A stretch of 64,000 nucleotides of DNA, from assembly GCF_044904675.1 (NCBI RefSeq), contig NZ_JADIKJ010000005.1, forward strand, positions 124,001-188,000. The letters run 5' to 3'. Of the stretch, positions 1 through 10,200 are shown one piece after another (position 1 is the stretch's first letter; each line of letters opens with the position of its first letter). Below the pieces are notes generated by a model. That model made no database searches and was not told where the DNA came from. It saw only the letters and a program-made list of their open reading frames with translations. The position numbers and the translations under genes are program-made. The stretch comes from Dyella_B jejuensis (lineage in GTDB: Bacteria; Pseudomonadota; Gammaproteobacteria; Xanthomonadales; Rhodanobacteraceae).

Positions 1-1230
1 ATCGGCATCGCGGGCATGGATCGCATGATCCGCGCCAACGTTATCGCCACCTCGGGCCGTGCGGTGGAGGCGGCCGGCGATGTGGACGTGCTGCTGCTGG
101 ACAAGACCGGCACCATCACGCTCGGCAATCGCCAGGCCGTTGCCTTCCACGCCGCGCCGGGCATCGACGCACGCGCGCTGGCCGACACCGCGCAACTCGC
201 CTCGCTGGCTGACGAAACACCGGAGGGCCGCAGCGTGGTGGCGCTGGCGAAAGAACGCTTCGACTTGCGCGAACGCGACCCGGCATCGGCGCACGCCCAG
301 TTCGTGCCGTTTACCGCCCAGACCCGCATGAGCGGCGTGGACCTGGGCGGGCGCCGCATCCGCAAGGGCGCACTGGACGCGGTAGAGCGTTACCTCGATG
401 ACCAGGGCAGCCACCTGCCGCCGGCGGTCAAGCGGATGGCCGAAGATATTGCACGCCGTGGCGCGACGCCGCTGATCGTCACCGAAGATGATCGGGCCCT
501 GGGCGTGATCGAATTGAAGGACATCGTAAAAGGCGGCATCAAGGAACGCTTCGCCGAACTGCGCCGCATGGGCATCCAGACCGTGATGGTGACGGGCGAC
601 AATCCGCTCACCGCCGCCGCGATCGCCGCCGAAGCGGGGGTGGACGATTTCCTGGCCGAAGCCACGCCCGAAGCCAAGCTCAAGCTGATCCGCAGCATGC
701 AGTCGGACAGCCGGCTGGTAGCGATGTGCGGCGACGGCACCAACGATGCGCCCGCGCTGGCCCAGGCTGACGTCGCGGTCGCCATGAACTCCGGCACGCA
801 GGCAGCGAAGGAAGCCGGCAACATGGTCGACCTGGATTCCAATCCGACCAAGCTGATCGAAGTGGTGGCCATCGGCAAGCAGATGCTGGTGACGCGCGGT
901 TCGCTCACCACCTTCTCGATCGCCAACGACGTCGCCAAGTATTTCGCGATCATTCCCGCCGCGTTCGCCACCACCTATCCCGCGCTGAATGCGCTGAACG
1001 TGATGAAGCTGGCGACGCCGCAGAGCGCGATTTTGTCGGCGGTGATCTTCAATGCGCTGATCATCATGTTCCTGATCCCGCTGGCCTTGCGAGGCGTGAA
1101 GTACCGCGCGCTCGGCGCGGGCGCGCTGCTGCGCCGGAATCTGCTGGTGTATGGCCTGGGCGGCATCGTCGTGCCGTTCATCGGCATCAAGTTGATCGAC
1201 ATGCTGCTGGTCGTATCTGGACTCGCCTGA
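1..1230 (+). CDS. kdpB: Potassium-transporting P-type ATPase subunit KdpB, 5' end outside the window
   Basis: Catalytic subunit of the inner-membrane KdpFABC K+ pump, which hydrolyses ATP to drive high-affinity K+ uptake. The frame is open from base 1, so the N-terminal part (about 270 residues, judged by the usual 680-residue length) is missing. What remains starts just before the phosphorylation motif DKTGT (Asp codon at 100). It continues through the nucleotide-binding domain and the TGDN and GDGTNDAPALAQAD hinge motifs, and ends in C-terminal membrane helices (about residues 300-404 from the first ATG at 16). kdpA is expected immediately upstream. The stop codon lies within a GAGGAGG Shine-Dalgarno sequence for the next small ORF, which suggests translational coupling. 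Identification is secure. Confidence 0.97.
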   Translation: MGIAGMDRMIRANVIATSGRAVEAAGDVDVLLLDKTGTITLGNRQAVAFHAAPGIDARALADTAQLASLADETPEGRSVVALAKERFDLRERDPASAHAQFVPFTAQTRMSGVDLGGRRIRKGALDAVERYLDDQGSHLPPAVKRMAEDIARRGATPLIVTEDDRALGVIELKDIVKGGIKERFAELRRMGIQTVMVTGDNPLTAAAIAAEAGVDDFLAEATPEAKLKLIRSMQSDSRLVAMCGDGTNDAPALAQADVAVAMNSGTQAAKEAGNMVDLDSNPTKLIEVVAIGKQMLVTRGSLTTFSIANDVAKYFAIIPAAFATTYPALNALNVMKLATPQSAILSAVIFNALIIMFLIPLALRGVKYRALGAGALLRRNLLVYGLGGIVVPFIGIKLIDMLLVVSGLA

Positions 1231-1240
1231 GGAGGCTGCC

Positions 1241-1444
1241 ATGCAAATCCTGAAACTGTCCGTCTCGCTGCCCGATGCCATCCATCCGCATATGGAACTG
1301 CGCGTCTCGTCCGGCGACTCCGATTGCGGCGTGGTGATCGAGTTACCGCTACGCGCCCAGGCCAGGGCGGACACCAGCTCCGCATTCGATACGCCGATCA
1401 CGCTGGGAGACGAATACGTGCTCGGTGGCTATGCCGGCATCTGA
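1241..1444 (+). CDS. Small hypothetical protein (67 aa) between kdpB and the barrel gene
   Basis: A short ORF starting 10 nt after the kdpB stop. It has a very good Shine-Dalgarno (GAGGAGG, overlapping that stop) 6 nt before its ATG, which is the main reason to believe it is translated. The product is soluble-looking, acidic to neutral, with no signal peptide or membrane segment, and ends YVLGGYAGI. I recognise no family. It is not KdpF, which is a tiny hydrophobic peptide encoded before kdpA, and it is not a KdpC fragment, since an intact kdpC follows at 3004. It could be a small accessory protein of the Kdp system or a decayed reading frame. Confidence 0.45.
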   Translation: MQILKLSVSLPDAIHPHMELRVSSGDSDCGVVIELPLRAQARADTSSAFDTPITLGDEYVLGGYAGI

Positions 1445-1508
1445 CTAACCATTCGAGGTGCGTGCCGGACGATTCCGCTCCGGCCACGGCCCTGTCTGAG
1501 AGGATGAT

Positions 1509-2993
1509 ATGTATTGCAAGAAGGTTCTTGTTGTTTCGATTCTGCTGGCTGCCATGCCGATAGCGCAGGCGTTGGCGCAAACGACCGAAGCCAGCATCCT
1601 GCCGGCAAGCACCAGCCTTCCGGCGACGCCGCTGCCTGGTGGAAGCAGCGACTGCGGCCACGGTTTTTTGTCGCGGCTGGCCGATGCCTATCGCGAAGAC
1701 GCGCAACCCGGCGATTCCAGTGCCGCAGCACCCGCGCGGCGCGCGATGGAATCGCCCTTCGACTCGCAACCGTTTCCTTCATCCGAATGGCAGCTCGGCG
1801 GCGTGGACAGCCCGATCGGCGTGCCGGATACCAATTCCCGCTATCCGCTCGAAACAGCCCTGGGTTGCACCCGGCTCGGGCAATGGATGCAGCGCAACCG
1901 CATCGAGACCTACGGCTGGATCAATCCATCGGTCAACCTGAGTACGTCCAGCTTCACCAATTATCCGCTGTCGTATCAAACCCGGCCGAACCGGGTCGAG
2001 TTTGACCAGTTCATGTTTCGCATCGAGCGGCTGCCCGACACGGTACAAACCGATCATATCGACTGGGGCTTCCATGTCGACAACCTGTGGGGCTACGACT
2101 ACCACTACACGACCATGAAGGGGGTCTTCAGCAATCAGCTTTTAAACCATCCGAGCACGAGCCAGCCGCTGGCCGGCAAGGTCTATGGCGACGACCCGAT
2201 GATCGGGTACCTAGACATGTACATTCCGTGGATCGCGCAGGGCATGCAAATTACCGCCGGCCGCTATCTGTCGTTGCCGGATATCGAAGCCCAGTTCGCG
2301 CCCGAGAATTACCTGCTGACGCATTCGATCCTTTACACGGTCGACGCCTATACCAATGTCGGCATCTTGACCACCACCAAGCTCACCAATCAGTGGACCG
2401 TGCAACTGGGCGTGCATGGCGGCGACGATTCGGCGCCGTGGAACCGCTCCAGCCGCGCAAGCCTGCAAGCCTGCGTGCGCTGGGTGTCGGCCTCCAACAA
2501 CGACATGCTTTATCCCTGCGTGGAGTCCTATAACGGCGACAAGCAGACGTACAACAACCTGCAGGAATTCGTCACCACCTGGGGCCATCGTTTCAGCCGC
2601 AATGTGCATACGCTGACCGAGGTTTACTACATCTACGTGCGCGACCAGCCTGGCGCGCCCGAAGGCGTACCTGGCTATCCCCTGGGCGAGGCGCCGGACT
2701 TCCCGGTTGGCAACAATCCTGCCTACGGCGTCGTGAATTACTTCAACATCGAATTGGACGCCAACAACATGATCTCGATCCGCAACGAGTTCTATGATGA
2801 TGTGCAAGGCCAGCGCACCGGTTTCGCCACGCGCTATTCCAGTCACACCATCGGCCTGACGCATTGGGTTTCGCAGGACCTGGAAATCCGGCCTGAATTC
2901 CGCTACGAGCGTGCCTACGACTTCCCTGCCTATAACGATGGCAAGAAGAACTACCAGGTTACCGCCTTGCTTGACGCCATCCTGCATTACTGA
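1509..2993 (+). CDS. Outer-membrane beta-barrel protein (BBP2/OmpL-like porin) inside the kdp operon
   Basis: Predicted outer-membrane barrel of 494 aa. Residues 1-24 form a clear signal peptide (KK, hydrophobic core, ALAQ cleavage). A low-complexity linker of about 80 residues follows, then a region of alternating aromatic beta-strands starting near ETYGWINPSVN and ending in a C-terminal aromatic residue (ILHY), as in barrels recognised by the BAM complex. The pattern (GWINPS, GFHVDNLWG, long loops rich in Tyr, Asn and Gly) resembles the putative beta-barrel porin-2 family; that assignment is from memory of the family. The gene sits between kdpB and kdpC with only 10 nt before kdpC, so it is very probably co-transcribed. 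It may be an outer-membrane pore supplying K+ to the pump, which is inference. Confidence 0.82.
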   Translation: MYCKKVLVVSILLAAMPIAQALAQTTEASILPASTSLPATPLPGGSSDCGHGFLSRLADAYREDAQPGDSSAAAPARRAMESPFDSQPFPSSEWQLGGVDSPIGVPDTNSRYPLETALGCTRLGQWMQRNRIETYGWINPSVNLSTSSFTNYPLSYQTRPNRVEFDQFMFRIERLPDTVQTDHIDWGFHVDNLWGYDYHYTTMKGVFSNQLLNHPSTSQPLAGKVYGDDPMIGYLDMYIPWIAQGMQITAGRYLSLPDIEAQFAPENYLLTHSILYTVDAYTNVGILTTTKLTNQWTVQLGVHGGDDSAPWNRSSRASLQACVRWVSASNNDMLYPCVESYNGDKQTYNNLQEFVTTWGHRFSRNVHTLTEVYYIYVRDQPGAPEGVPGYPLGEAPDFPVGNNPAYGVVNYFNIELDANNMISIRNEFYDDVQGQRTGFATRYSSHTIGLTHWVSQDLEIRPEFRYERAYDFPAYNDGKKNYQVTALLDAILHY

Positions 2994-3003
2994 GGCCGCG
3001 AAC

Positions 3004-3582
3004 ATGAGCCGCTTGATTCGCAACGCATGCTCCCTGCTGCTGGTGATGACCGTGCTCACCGGCGTGATCTATCCATGGCTCGCTACCGGCGTGGCGCAGC
3101 TGTTGTTCCCGCGGCAGGCAAATGGAAGCCTGATCATGCGCGATGGCAAGCCGATCGGGTCCGCCTTGATCGGCCAGGCCTTCGACGCGCCCGGCTATTT
3201 CTGGGGCCGCCCGTCAGCGACCGTGCCGCAGCCCGATAACGGCATCGCATCCAACGGCTCCAACCTTGGCCCAACCAATCCGGCGTTGCGCGATACCGTG
3301 CAGCAACGCATCGATGCACTGCATAAGGCAGATCCTGGCAACCGCGCGCCGGTACCGGCGGACTTGGTGACCGCATCGGGCAGCGGGCTGGATCCGGACA
3401 TCAGTCCCGCGGCAGCGCAATACCAAATGGCGCGCGTGGCGCGGACGCGCAAGCTCGACATAGAACAGGTGCGCAGGCTGGTGGCGCAAGCCACCGAGGG
3501 ACGCCAGCTGGGAGTGCTTGGCGAACCCCGCGTAAACGTATTGCAGCTGAATCTGGCACTGGATCAGCTAACCACGCGCTGA
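3004..3582 (+). CDS. kdpC: Potassium-transporting ATPase subunit KdpC
   Basis: KdpC, the single-span subunit that stabilises the KdpFABC complex and raises its ATP affinity. It has 192 aa, the usual length. One N-terminal membrane helix (about residues 8-30, LLVMTVLTGVIYPWLATG) is followed by a periplasmic domain with the family signatures GSALIGQ, YFWGRPSA and NLGPTNPAL, and a C-terminal VNVLQLNLALD. The ATG at 3004 was chosen because the family begins at the hydrophobic helix; an in-frame upstream extension into the barrel gene is spurious. It is the last structural gene of the operon, and about 180 nt separate it from kdpD. Confidence 0.96.
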   Translation: MSRLIRNACSLLLVMTVLTGVIYPWLATGVAQLLFPRQANGSLIMRDGKPIGSALIGQAFDAPGYFWGRPSATVPQPDNGIASNGSNLGPTNPALRDTVQQRIDALHKADPGNRAPVPADLVTASGSGLDPDISPAAAQYQMARVARTRKLDIEQVRRLVAQATEGRQLGVLGEPRVNVLQLNLALDQLTTR

Positions 3583-3660
3583 TGCATAGGCTTGCCCTTC
3601 CCTTGAAGGACGTCGGCATGCAGAACCATCGTGCGACGAAGCTGCATCATGTTGCAGTTG

Positions 3661-3696
3661 GCAACCTCGAAGGTTGCGCGCCTCCTCTTTTTCATT
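3661..3696 (+). terminator. Possible terminator between kdpC and kdpD
   Basis: A 7-bp perfect hairpin (GCAACCT, loop CGA, AGGTTGC; 3661-3677) is followed about 10 nt later by the pyrimidine run CCTCCTCTTTTT. The distance between stem and T-run is longer than in a textbook intrinsic terminator. It may therefore only attenuate read-through from the kdp structural genes into kdpDE. Confidence 0.35.
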
Positions 3697-3763
3697 CAAG
3701 AAGAGCGCGGATCACGACAGGCGCTGCCGTCAGCGTCTTCTCCCCCGGGAAGAAGGCGCTAAG

Positions 3764-6427
3764 ATGCAAACCATGACCGAACCTTCCCGCAACGCGCGCG
3801 CCGATGCCCTGCTCGATGCCGTGCAGGAAGAAAGCAACCAGCGCCTGAAGATTTTCCTGGGCGCCGCACCCGGTGTCGGCAAGACCTACGCCATGCTTTC
3901 CGCCGCACGCGAGTTGAAACGGCAGGGCGTGGATGTCGTGGTGGGGTTGGCCGAAACCCATGGCCGCGCTGAAACCGCCGCGTTGCTGGAAGGGTTGGAA
4001 ATGCTGCCGCGGCTCACGCTTTCGCACCAGGGCCGCGAATTCACCGAGTTCGATGTCGATGGCGCACTCGCGCGCCGGCCGGCGGTGCTGCTGGTCGACG
4101 AACTGGCGCATCGCAACGTTCCCGGCAGCCGCCATGAACGCCGCTGGCAGGATATCGCCGAACTGATCGATGCCGGTATCGAGGTGTATACCGCGCTCAA
4201 TGTGCAGCATCTGGAAAGCCTCAATGACCAGGTGCGGCGCATCACCGGCATTACCGTGCGCGAAACGGTGCCGGATGCTTTCCTCGATCGCGCGCGCGAC
4301 ATCGTGCTGGTGGACCTGCCGCCACGCGAACTGATCGAGCGCCTGCGCCAGGGCAAGGTCTACGTGCCGGAAACGGCTGCCGCGGCGCTGGACGCCTTTT
4401 TCTCGCCCACCCATCTGGCCGCGTTGCGCGAACTGGCGGTGGATACGATCGCCGGCCGCGTCGACAGCGACCTGCGCGAGCATATGCTCGCCCGCGGCGG
4501 CGCGATGCCGGTGCGGCGGCGCGTGATGGCGGCCATCGATGGCTACGGGCAAAGCGAATACCTGGTGCGCGTGGCCCGCCGCATCGCGGAACGGCGCGGT
4601 GCGCCGTGGAGCGTGGTCTTCGTCGATACCGGCATTGCGCTGGATCCCGCGCGGCGCGAGCGTGTCGACCTGGCCATGCGCCTGGCACGCCGGCTTGGCG
4701 GCGACGCCATGGTGCTGCGCGGCCACACCGTGGTCGACGAACTGCTGGTGCATGCCGACCGCGAAGGCGTCGGCCAGATCATCATCGGCCGCACGCGCGA
4801 GCGCCCGCTGGCGCGCATGATCGGCTACTCGCTGACCCAGCGGCTGTTGCGTCGCGGCGCCCATCTCGAGCTGACCATCATCGCCACCCCGGCCGAGCGC
4901 GTGCGCGCGCGGCGCCGGCTGCGCCTGATGCCGGCGCAGGGACGGCGTGACGAATACAGCTTCGCCACCATCGTGACTGCCGTCGCGATCGCGCTGGCTT
5001 TTGTTGCCGATCGTTATCTGTCGGTAGCCAACCTGGCGCTGATTTTCCTTACGGCGGTGATGGCGGTCGCCGTGCGCACACGCATGACCGTGGCGGTCTA
5101 TACCGCCATCCTGTGCTTCGTCGGCTACAACTTTTTCTTCGCGCCGCCACGCTACACGTTGGCTATTTCCAATCCGGACGACGTGCTCGCCGTGACATTG
5201 TTCCTGCTGGCGGCATTGATCTGCAGCCGGCTGGCGACACGTCTGGCCTCGCAGGTGGAATCGCTGCGCGCGGCGCACGATTACTCGCGCGCGCTGCTGA
5301 CCCTCGGCCAGCGGCTGGCGACCAGCGCCGATGCGCAGGGCGTGCGTGAGGTGGGCGCGGCCGGACTGGCGCATGGCTTGCGATGCGAGGCCGCGATCCT
5401 TTCGCGCGACATCGAGCACCGCTTGCAGGTATGTGCCAGCAGTTTACCTGCTTTGGCCTTGACGACCCAGGACATGGCGGCCGCCGAATGGTGCGAGCGG
5501 CATGCCGAACCGGCCGGTCGCTTCACCGACACGCTCAACGCCGCGCACTGCTGGATGTTGCCATTGGGCCATGACGATCATCGGCTCGGCGTGGCGGCGT
5601 TGCATTTCGGCAACAGCCAGGCGCCGGATACCGAGCGGCGCAGCCTGGCCCTGGCGATGGTGCAGGATATCGGCCAGGCCTTGGAACGTGCGCGGCTGGC
5701 GTCCGAACTGGAAGGCGCGCGCGTACAGGGCGAAACCGAACGCTTGCGCAATGCATTGCTCTCTTCCGTGTCGCACGACCTGCGCTCGCCGCTGGCTTCG
5801 ATGATCGGTTCGGCGGGCACGCTCTCCAGCTATTGGCCGCAACTGCCCGCCACCGAACGCCAGGAACTGCTGGATGCCATCCTGGGCGAAGGCCAGCGCC
5901 TCGATCGTTATATCCAGAACCTGCTCGACATGACCCGGCTCGGCCACGGCACGCTCAAGCTCAATCGCGACTGGACCGACGCCGCCGAAATCACCGCCTG
6001 CGCCATTGCGCGATTGGGCAAGCTGTTTCCGGCCTTGCGCGTGGACACCACGTTGCCGGATGAAACGGTATTGCTGTTCGTGCACCCCGCGCTGATCGAG
6101 CAGGCGCTGTTCAATATCCTCGAAAACGCCGCGCGCTTCTCGCCGCCCGGCGAGGCCGTGCGCGTGATCGTGCGGGTGGCGCACGGGCGCCTGTTCATCG
6201 AGGTAATCGATCGCGGCCCAGGCATTCCCGAGGAAGAGCGCGCGCGCATCTTCGATATGTTCTATTCGGTCGCGCGCGGCGATCGCGCCCCGCAAGGCAC
6301 CGGCCTGGGGCTGGCGATCTGCCGCGGCATGATCGGCGCGCACGGCGGCAGCGTGGAGGCCTTGCCCGGCGACGGCGCCGGTACCACCATCCGCATCTGC
6401 CTGCCGCTACCGACGCCGCCGACGTGA
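3764..6427 (+). CDS. kdpD: Osmosensitive K+ channel sensor histidine kinase KdpD
   Basis: Membrane sensor kinase that phosphorylates KdpE and so controls kdp expression in response to K+ limitation and osmotic stress. It has 887 aa from the chosen ATG, which has AGAAGG 7 nt upstream; E. coli KdpD is 894 aa. Domain order: KdpD sensor domain with Walker A GAAPGVGKT (33-41), a USP-like domain (about 250-375), a four-helix membrane block (about 400-500), a GAF-like region, the phospho-acceptor H-box with His671 in SVSHDLRSPL, and a HATPase domain with NILENAARFSP, GPGIPEEE and GTGLGLAICRG. An in-frame upstream ATG at 3674 lacks a ribosome site and lies in the hairpin region. kdpE follows after 73 nt. 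Confidence 0.96.
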   Translation: MQTMTEPSRNARADALLDAVQEESNQRLKIFLGAAPGVGKTYAMLSAARELKRQGVDVVVGLAETHGRAETAALLEGLEMLPRLTLSHQGREFTEFDVDGALARRPAVLLVDELAHRNVPGSRHERRWQDIAELIDAGIEVYTALNVQHLESLNDQVRRITGITVRETVPDAFLDRARDIVLVDLPPRELIERLRQGKVYVPETAAAALDAFFSPTHLAALRELAVDTIAGRVDSDLREHMLARGGAMPVRRRVMAAIDGYGQSEYLVRVARRIAERRGAPWSVVFVDTGIALDPARRERVDLAMRLARRLGGDAMVLRGHTVVDELLVHADREGVGQIIIGRTRERPLARMIGYSLTQRLLRRGAHLELTIIATPAERVRARRRLRLMPAQGRRDEYSFATIVTAVAIALAFVADRYLSVANLALIFLTAVMAVAVRTRMTVAVYTAILCFVGYNFFFAPPRYTLAISNPDDVLAVTLFLLAALICSRLATRLASQVESLRAAHDYSRALLTLGQRLATSADAQGVREVGAAGLAHGLRCEAAILSRDIEHRLQVCASSLPALALTTQDMAAAEWCERHAEPAGRFTDTLNAAHCWMLPLGHDDHRLGVAALHFGNSQAPDTERRSLALAMVQDIGQALERARLASELEGARVQGETERLRNALLSSVSHDLRSPLASMIGSAGTLSSYWPQLPATERQELLDAILGEGQRLDRYIQNLLDMTRLGHGTLKLNRDWTDAAEITACAIARLGKLFPALRVDTTLPDETVLLFVHPALIEQALFNILENAARFSPPGEAVRVIVRVAHGRLFIEVIDRGPGIPEEERARIFDMFYSVARGDRAPQGTGLGLAICRGMIGAHGGSVEALPGDGAGTTIRICLPLPTPPT

Positions 6428-6500
6428 TGATGGATGCCATCGACCTGTTCCAGCCGACGGATGCGCGGCGCCTGAACCGCGACGTGGAGGCGCTGGCGCC

Positions 6501-7193
6501 ATGACCGCCCATCCGCGCGTGCTGGTCGTCGACGACGAGGCGCAGATTCGCAAGTTTCTCGACATCGGCCTGCGCGCCGAAGGCTATGAGGTGCTGCTTG
6601 CCACCAATGGCGCGGAAGGCCTTGCCCTCGCCGCCACGCGCGATCCGGATGTGGTAGTGCTGGATATCGGCTTGCCCGACCGCGAGGGCCACGCGGTGCT
6701 GGCCGAACTGCGCCAATGGACGCAGGTACCGGTGCTGATGTTGTCCGTGCGCGATGCGGAGCAGGAAAAGGTCAAAGCGCTCGATGGCGGCGCCAACGAT
6801 TACATGACCAAGCCGTTCGGCATCCAGGAGCTGATGGCGCGCCTGCGTGCGCTGCTGCGTAACCGGGTGGCCGGCGCCGAGGCAGCGCCGCGTTATGAGG
6901 ACGCACACCTGTGCATCGATCTCGGCTTGCGCGAAGTGTGCCTGGACGGCCGCCCGCTCGCGCTCACCCGCAAGGAATACGCCGTGCTCGCCATGCTGGT
7001 GCGGCACGCCGGGCGGGTGGTGAGCCAGCAGCAATTGCTGCGCGAGATCTGGGGCGGCACGCATGTGCAGGACACGCATTATCTGCGCGTGGTGCTCGGC
7101 AAGTTGCGCCAGAAACTGGGAGACGATCCGGCCGCGCCGCGTTGGTTGAAGACTGAACCCGGCGTGGGTTACCGGTTCCTGCCGAGTAAATGA
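6501..7193 (+). CDS. kdpE: Two-component response regulator KdpE (OmpR family)
   Basis: Transcriptional activator of the kdp operon, phosphorylated by KdpD. It has 230 aa. The receiver domain (about 5-120) has the acidic pair Asp11-Asp12, phospho-acceptor Asp55 in VLDIGLPD, and the Lys of MTKPFG. A C-terminal winged-helix DNA-binding domain (about 132-228) ends in the typical GVGYRF motif. The ATG was chosen because it directly precedes the conserved first beta-strand VLVVDDE. It is convergent with the autotransporter gene. Confidence 0.96.
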   Translation: MTAHPRVLVVDDEAQIRKFLDIGLRAEGYEVLLATNGAEGLALAATRDPDVVVLDIGLPDREGHAVLAELRQWTQVPVLMLSVRDAEQEKVKALDGGANDYMTKPFGIQELMARLRALLRNRVAGAEAAPRYEDAHLCIDLGLREVCLDGRPLALTRKEYAVLAMLVRHAGRVVSQQQLLREIWGGTHVQDTHYLRVVLGKLRQKLGDDPAAPRWLKTEPGVGYRFLPSK

Positions 7194-7218
7194 TGTATTC
7201 GCGCGCTCAGCTGATTGT

Positions 7219-7248
7219 TGCGCCGCTCCTTATTGCAGGAGCGGCGCA
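7219..7248. terminator. Bidirectional hairpin between kdpE and the autotransporter
   Basis: A perfect 12-bp inverted repeat (TGCGCCGCTCCT / AGGAGCGGCGCA, 6-nt loop TATTGC) lies in the 70-bp gap between the two convergent genes. Position and strength suit a shared transcription stop. Neither side has a proper T-run, so it may act with Rho or as an mRNA end stabiliser. Confidence 0.5.
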
Positions 7249-7263
7249 TGCTGCCGTCAAGGT

Positions 7264-10200
7264 TCAAAAATCGACGCGCAAGCCGGCATTCATCGTCCAG
7301 CCGCTAAAGCCATGGCTAGCCAGGTCGCCCAGGTAATCCGCCTCACCATAAAGCGCGACGTGCCGCGCCAGCTGGCTGGAAAGACCTGCGCCGACGCGAT
7401 ATTGCGCACCGGCACGGCCACCCGTGAACGTATGGCTGACGTTCCACGCTTTGCTTGCTGTCGTGACCTGCGCACGTCCGCCGACCGTATCGATCATGTC
7501 AATGCGCATATACGGTGATAACAAAGCATTGTCGGTCTTGGCAAGGCGGACGCCGAGACGGCTCGTGGTTTGCCCGACCTGAGCGATCTGCGTCAACAAG
7601 CCATCATTGTCCAGGATATTCTGGAAACGCAGCGACTGGTAGCTCAACTGCGCCTGCGGTTCGATCGACCAGCCGCGGCCAAGATGGAACGGATAACCTG
7701 TTTCCAGCGATGCAATCCAGCCATGCGCTCGTACCGTGGCTTCATAACCGCGCGCCGCGACATTGACTTTGCCGCTGTAGCGCTCGTTGCCAATGACTGC
7801 GTCCGCGTAGAAGCCATTTTCCTGTTGCCAGGTCAGCCATCCGGAAAAACCGTAGGCAGTGTAATCGGTAGTGCTGTCACCGTCGGCCGCCCTTGGACGG
7901 ATATGGGTGCTGCCCTTGTCCAACGCCCAGCCAGTACGCAAGCTGGAATGGTCACCCGTCCAGCCCACCAGGCTGCCGCCGACCTGCAATGCATTGCTGC
8001 GTTGGTCGAAATCAAACCCGTCGTCCACGAACGATTTATCCGACCGGTAGCGTTGCTGGCTGCCGACATAGCGGGCGAACACCTCGCCAGCGACCCCATC
8101 GCCAATGGGCAGAAGGCGGATTTCTCCCAACCGCTGGTACAAGGTATCGGTAAGCTGCGCACCGTAATGCAATAACGCAGTCGGCGCGATCAGGTAGGAA
8201 GGCAACTGCGGCACCAGCGCCGGACGCTTATCCGGGTCGATGCCGCCCGCCTCGGTAACACCGCCATCGTCCGGGCCCGGGCCACCTTGATCGCTTACAT
8301 ATTCATTGCCGAGGCGGTAATCCCAATGCAAAGCGTCGGACGCAAGGGCTTTTTGGTCGACTGCGGCGTCGCCGGGTCCAAAGGCATGCAAGGTATATTG
8401 CCAAGGGCCTACCGCCAGGTAGCCGCCTTGCAGCGCAAACGCGCCGGCACGCGAATGACCCGCCACCTGTACCAACGATACGCCTTCGGAAGCATCGACC
8501 ACGCCGTTCCGGTTGTTGTCGGTCAGCGCGCCACCGCCCTGTGGCGTGATGTGCAGGTAAGTCGTTCCCGTAGTGGTGACGTCGCCCTCGATCAGCAGGC
8601 GGTCGGTCTGCTGGTTCGCCAGCGAGCCGCCTTCGTTCGCCCATGTATTCATCGCGATCACGCCCCCGCTGCCACCAAAGTTGCCAAGAATCTTCAGCGT
8701 CTTGTAGCCGCCTGCCGAGGGAGAGGAAAAAGCGATGGTGCCTTGATCGAGATGCGCTTCGCCGACCGTGGAATCGCCAGTCATGGTCCATAGGCTGTTA
8801 TTCGCTACGGTCAGGTCGCGAACCGCATCCGTGGCGCCTGTCCAGTACGCCTCCTGATCCAGCGTGGCATCGGCCATGGCGGGACCTTCCACGACTTGAA
8901 GCATACCGGCCGGGTCGGTCCAACGAATGTCGCCTTCGACCGAACTATCCCGCACATCGAATTGCACGAGATCCTTCGTCTCACTGTCGATACCTAACAG
9001 CAGGCCATTGCCGCCACGCACGTATGCTTGGCTGGAAGCGCGGATCCTTGCCGCCCCGGATGCAAACAGGGCACCAAATTGATCGGAGACCAGCGAGCTG
9101 CCATCAATGTCCAACTCGGCTCCTGCTCCCCTGACATAGGCGGCCCAGGACCGCGCGCCTTCGGTATGTACATCGGAACGGAGCAGCGAGGCCGAGCCGC
9201 CATGGTTCGTTCCGCCATGATTGACAATGACGCCGACGGCCTCCTCTCCCTTGGTCGTTATGCCGCTCTGGGCAAGCGACAAGGTGGCGCCATTCCATGA
9301 CACCGCGCCATGCGATCCGTCGCCATCGGTGCGTATCTCGACATCATCCGTACTGATGCTGGCACCGGCCGGGTAATCGTTCGCCGCATAGAGCGCGTAT
9401 GCGTCGTGCCCGAGAGTTTCGATGGAGCCGCCACGCATCGTGATGTCGGCACCATGATTTTCCACGCCCTGCGCATGCTCGCCCGAGGTTTGGAGACTGA
9501 ACCCGGCTGCGTCGATCTTGCCGCCGTTGATGGCCGTGATGGCGTTGGCGTTTCCACCTTGCGTGACCACATCGACCTGCCTCAGCCGAAGCATCTTGCT
9601 TCCGCGGTCGAAGACGATGCCCTCACTGCCTTCGCCATTCGTGTGGATGATAGTGTTGGCGACATCGGCGGCGGCGTTGTTCACCATATACAGACCAGTA
9701 CCCGATTCACCGCTGGTCGTGAGCGCGCTGTCTTCTATCATGGCCGCGGATGCATCGAGATTGACGGCATCGGCTCTATATCCGAGGGTGATCGCTGTAA
9801 CGTCGGCGACATGCAGCTTGGCATTGTAAGACGCCTGGATACCGAAGGCGCTGTCACCGCCTGTAATGATACTTCCATGCGAAAAATCAAGCATGCTGCC
9901 ACCGATGCTGGCTCCCATGGCGATAGCGCCGAGCGTTGAGATGGATGCATGATCCAGCTTGAGCGTTGCGTTGCCTGCACCGAATACGCCGTAGGCTCCC
10001 TGTCCGGTCGTCGTGATTACCAGATTGGAATAGCCGGGATCGCCGGCGGCCGACAGGCTACCGCCAGCGTATGCATACAAGGCATGGCTATTGCTGCCCT
10101 GCGTACTGAATACGCCACCGGTAAGCGCCATGCTGCTTCCCTCGCCCATGGCAAGTGCACCATAGGCGGTCGCCCCTGTGCTGGACAGATTGACGGGACC

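Noticed and set aside
3692..5419. 575-codon frame antisense to kdpD
   Set aside because: His/Gln/Arg-rich shadow of a clearly conserved gene, with no family resemblance.
7570..8175. 201-codon frame antisense to the autotransporter barrel
   Set aside because: Shadow of the conserved barrel coding sequence.
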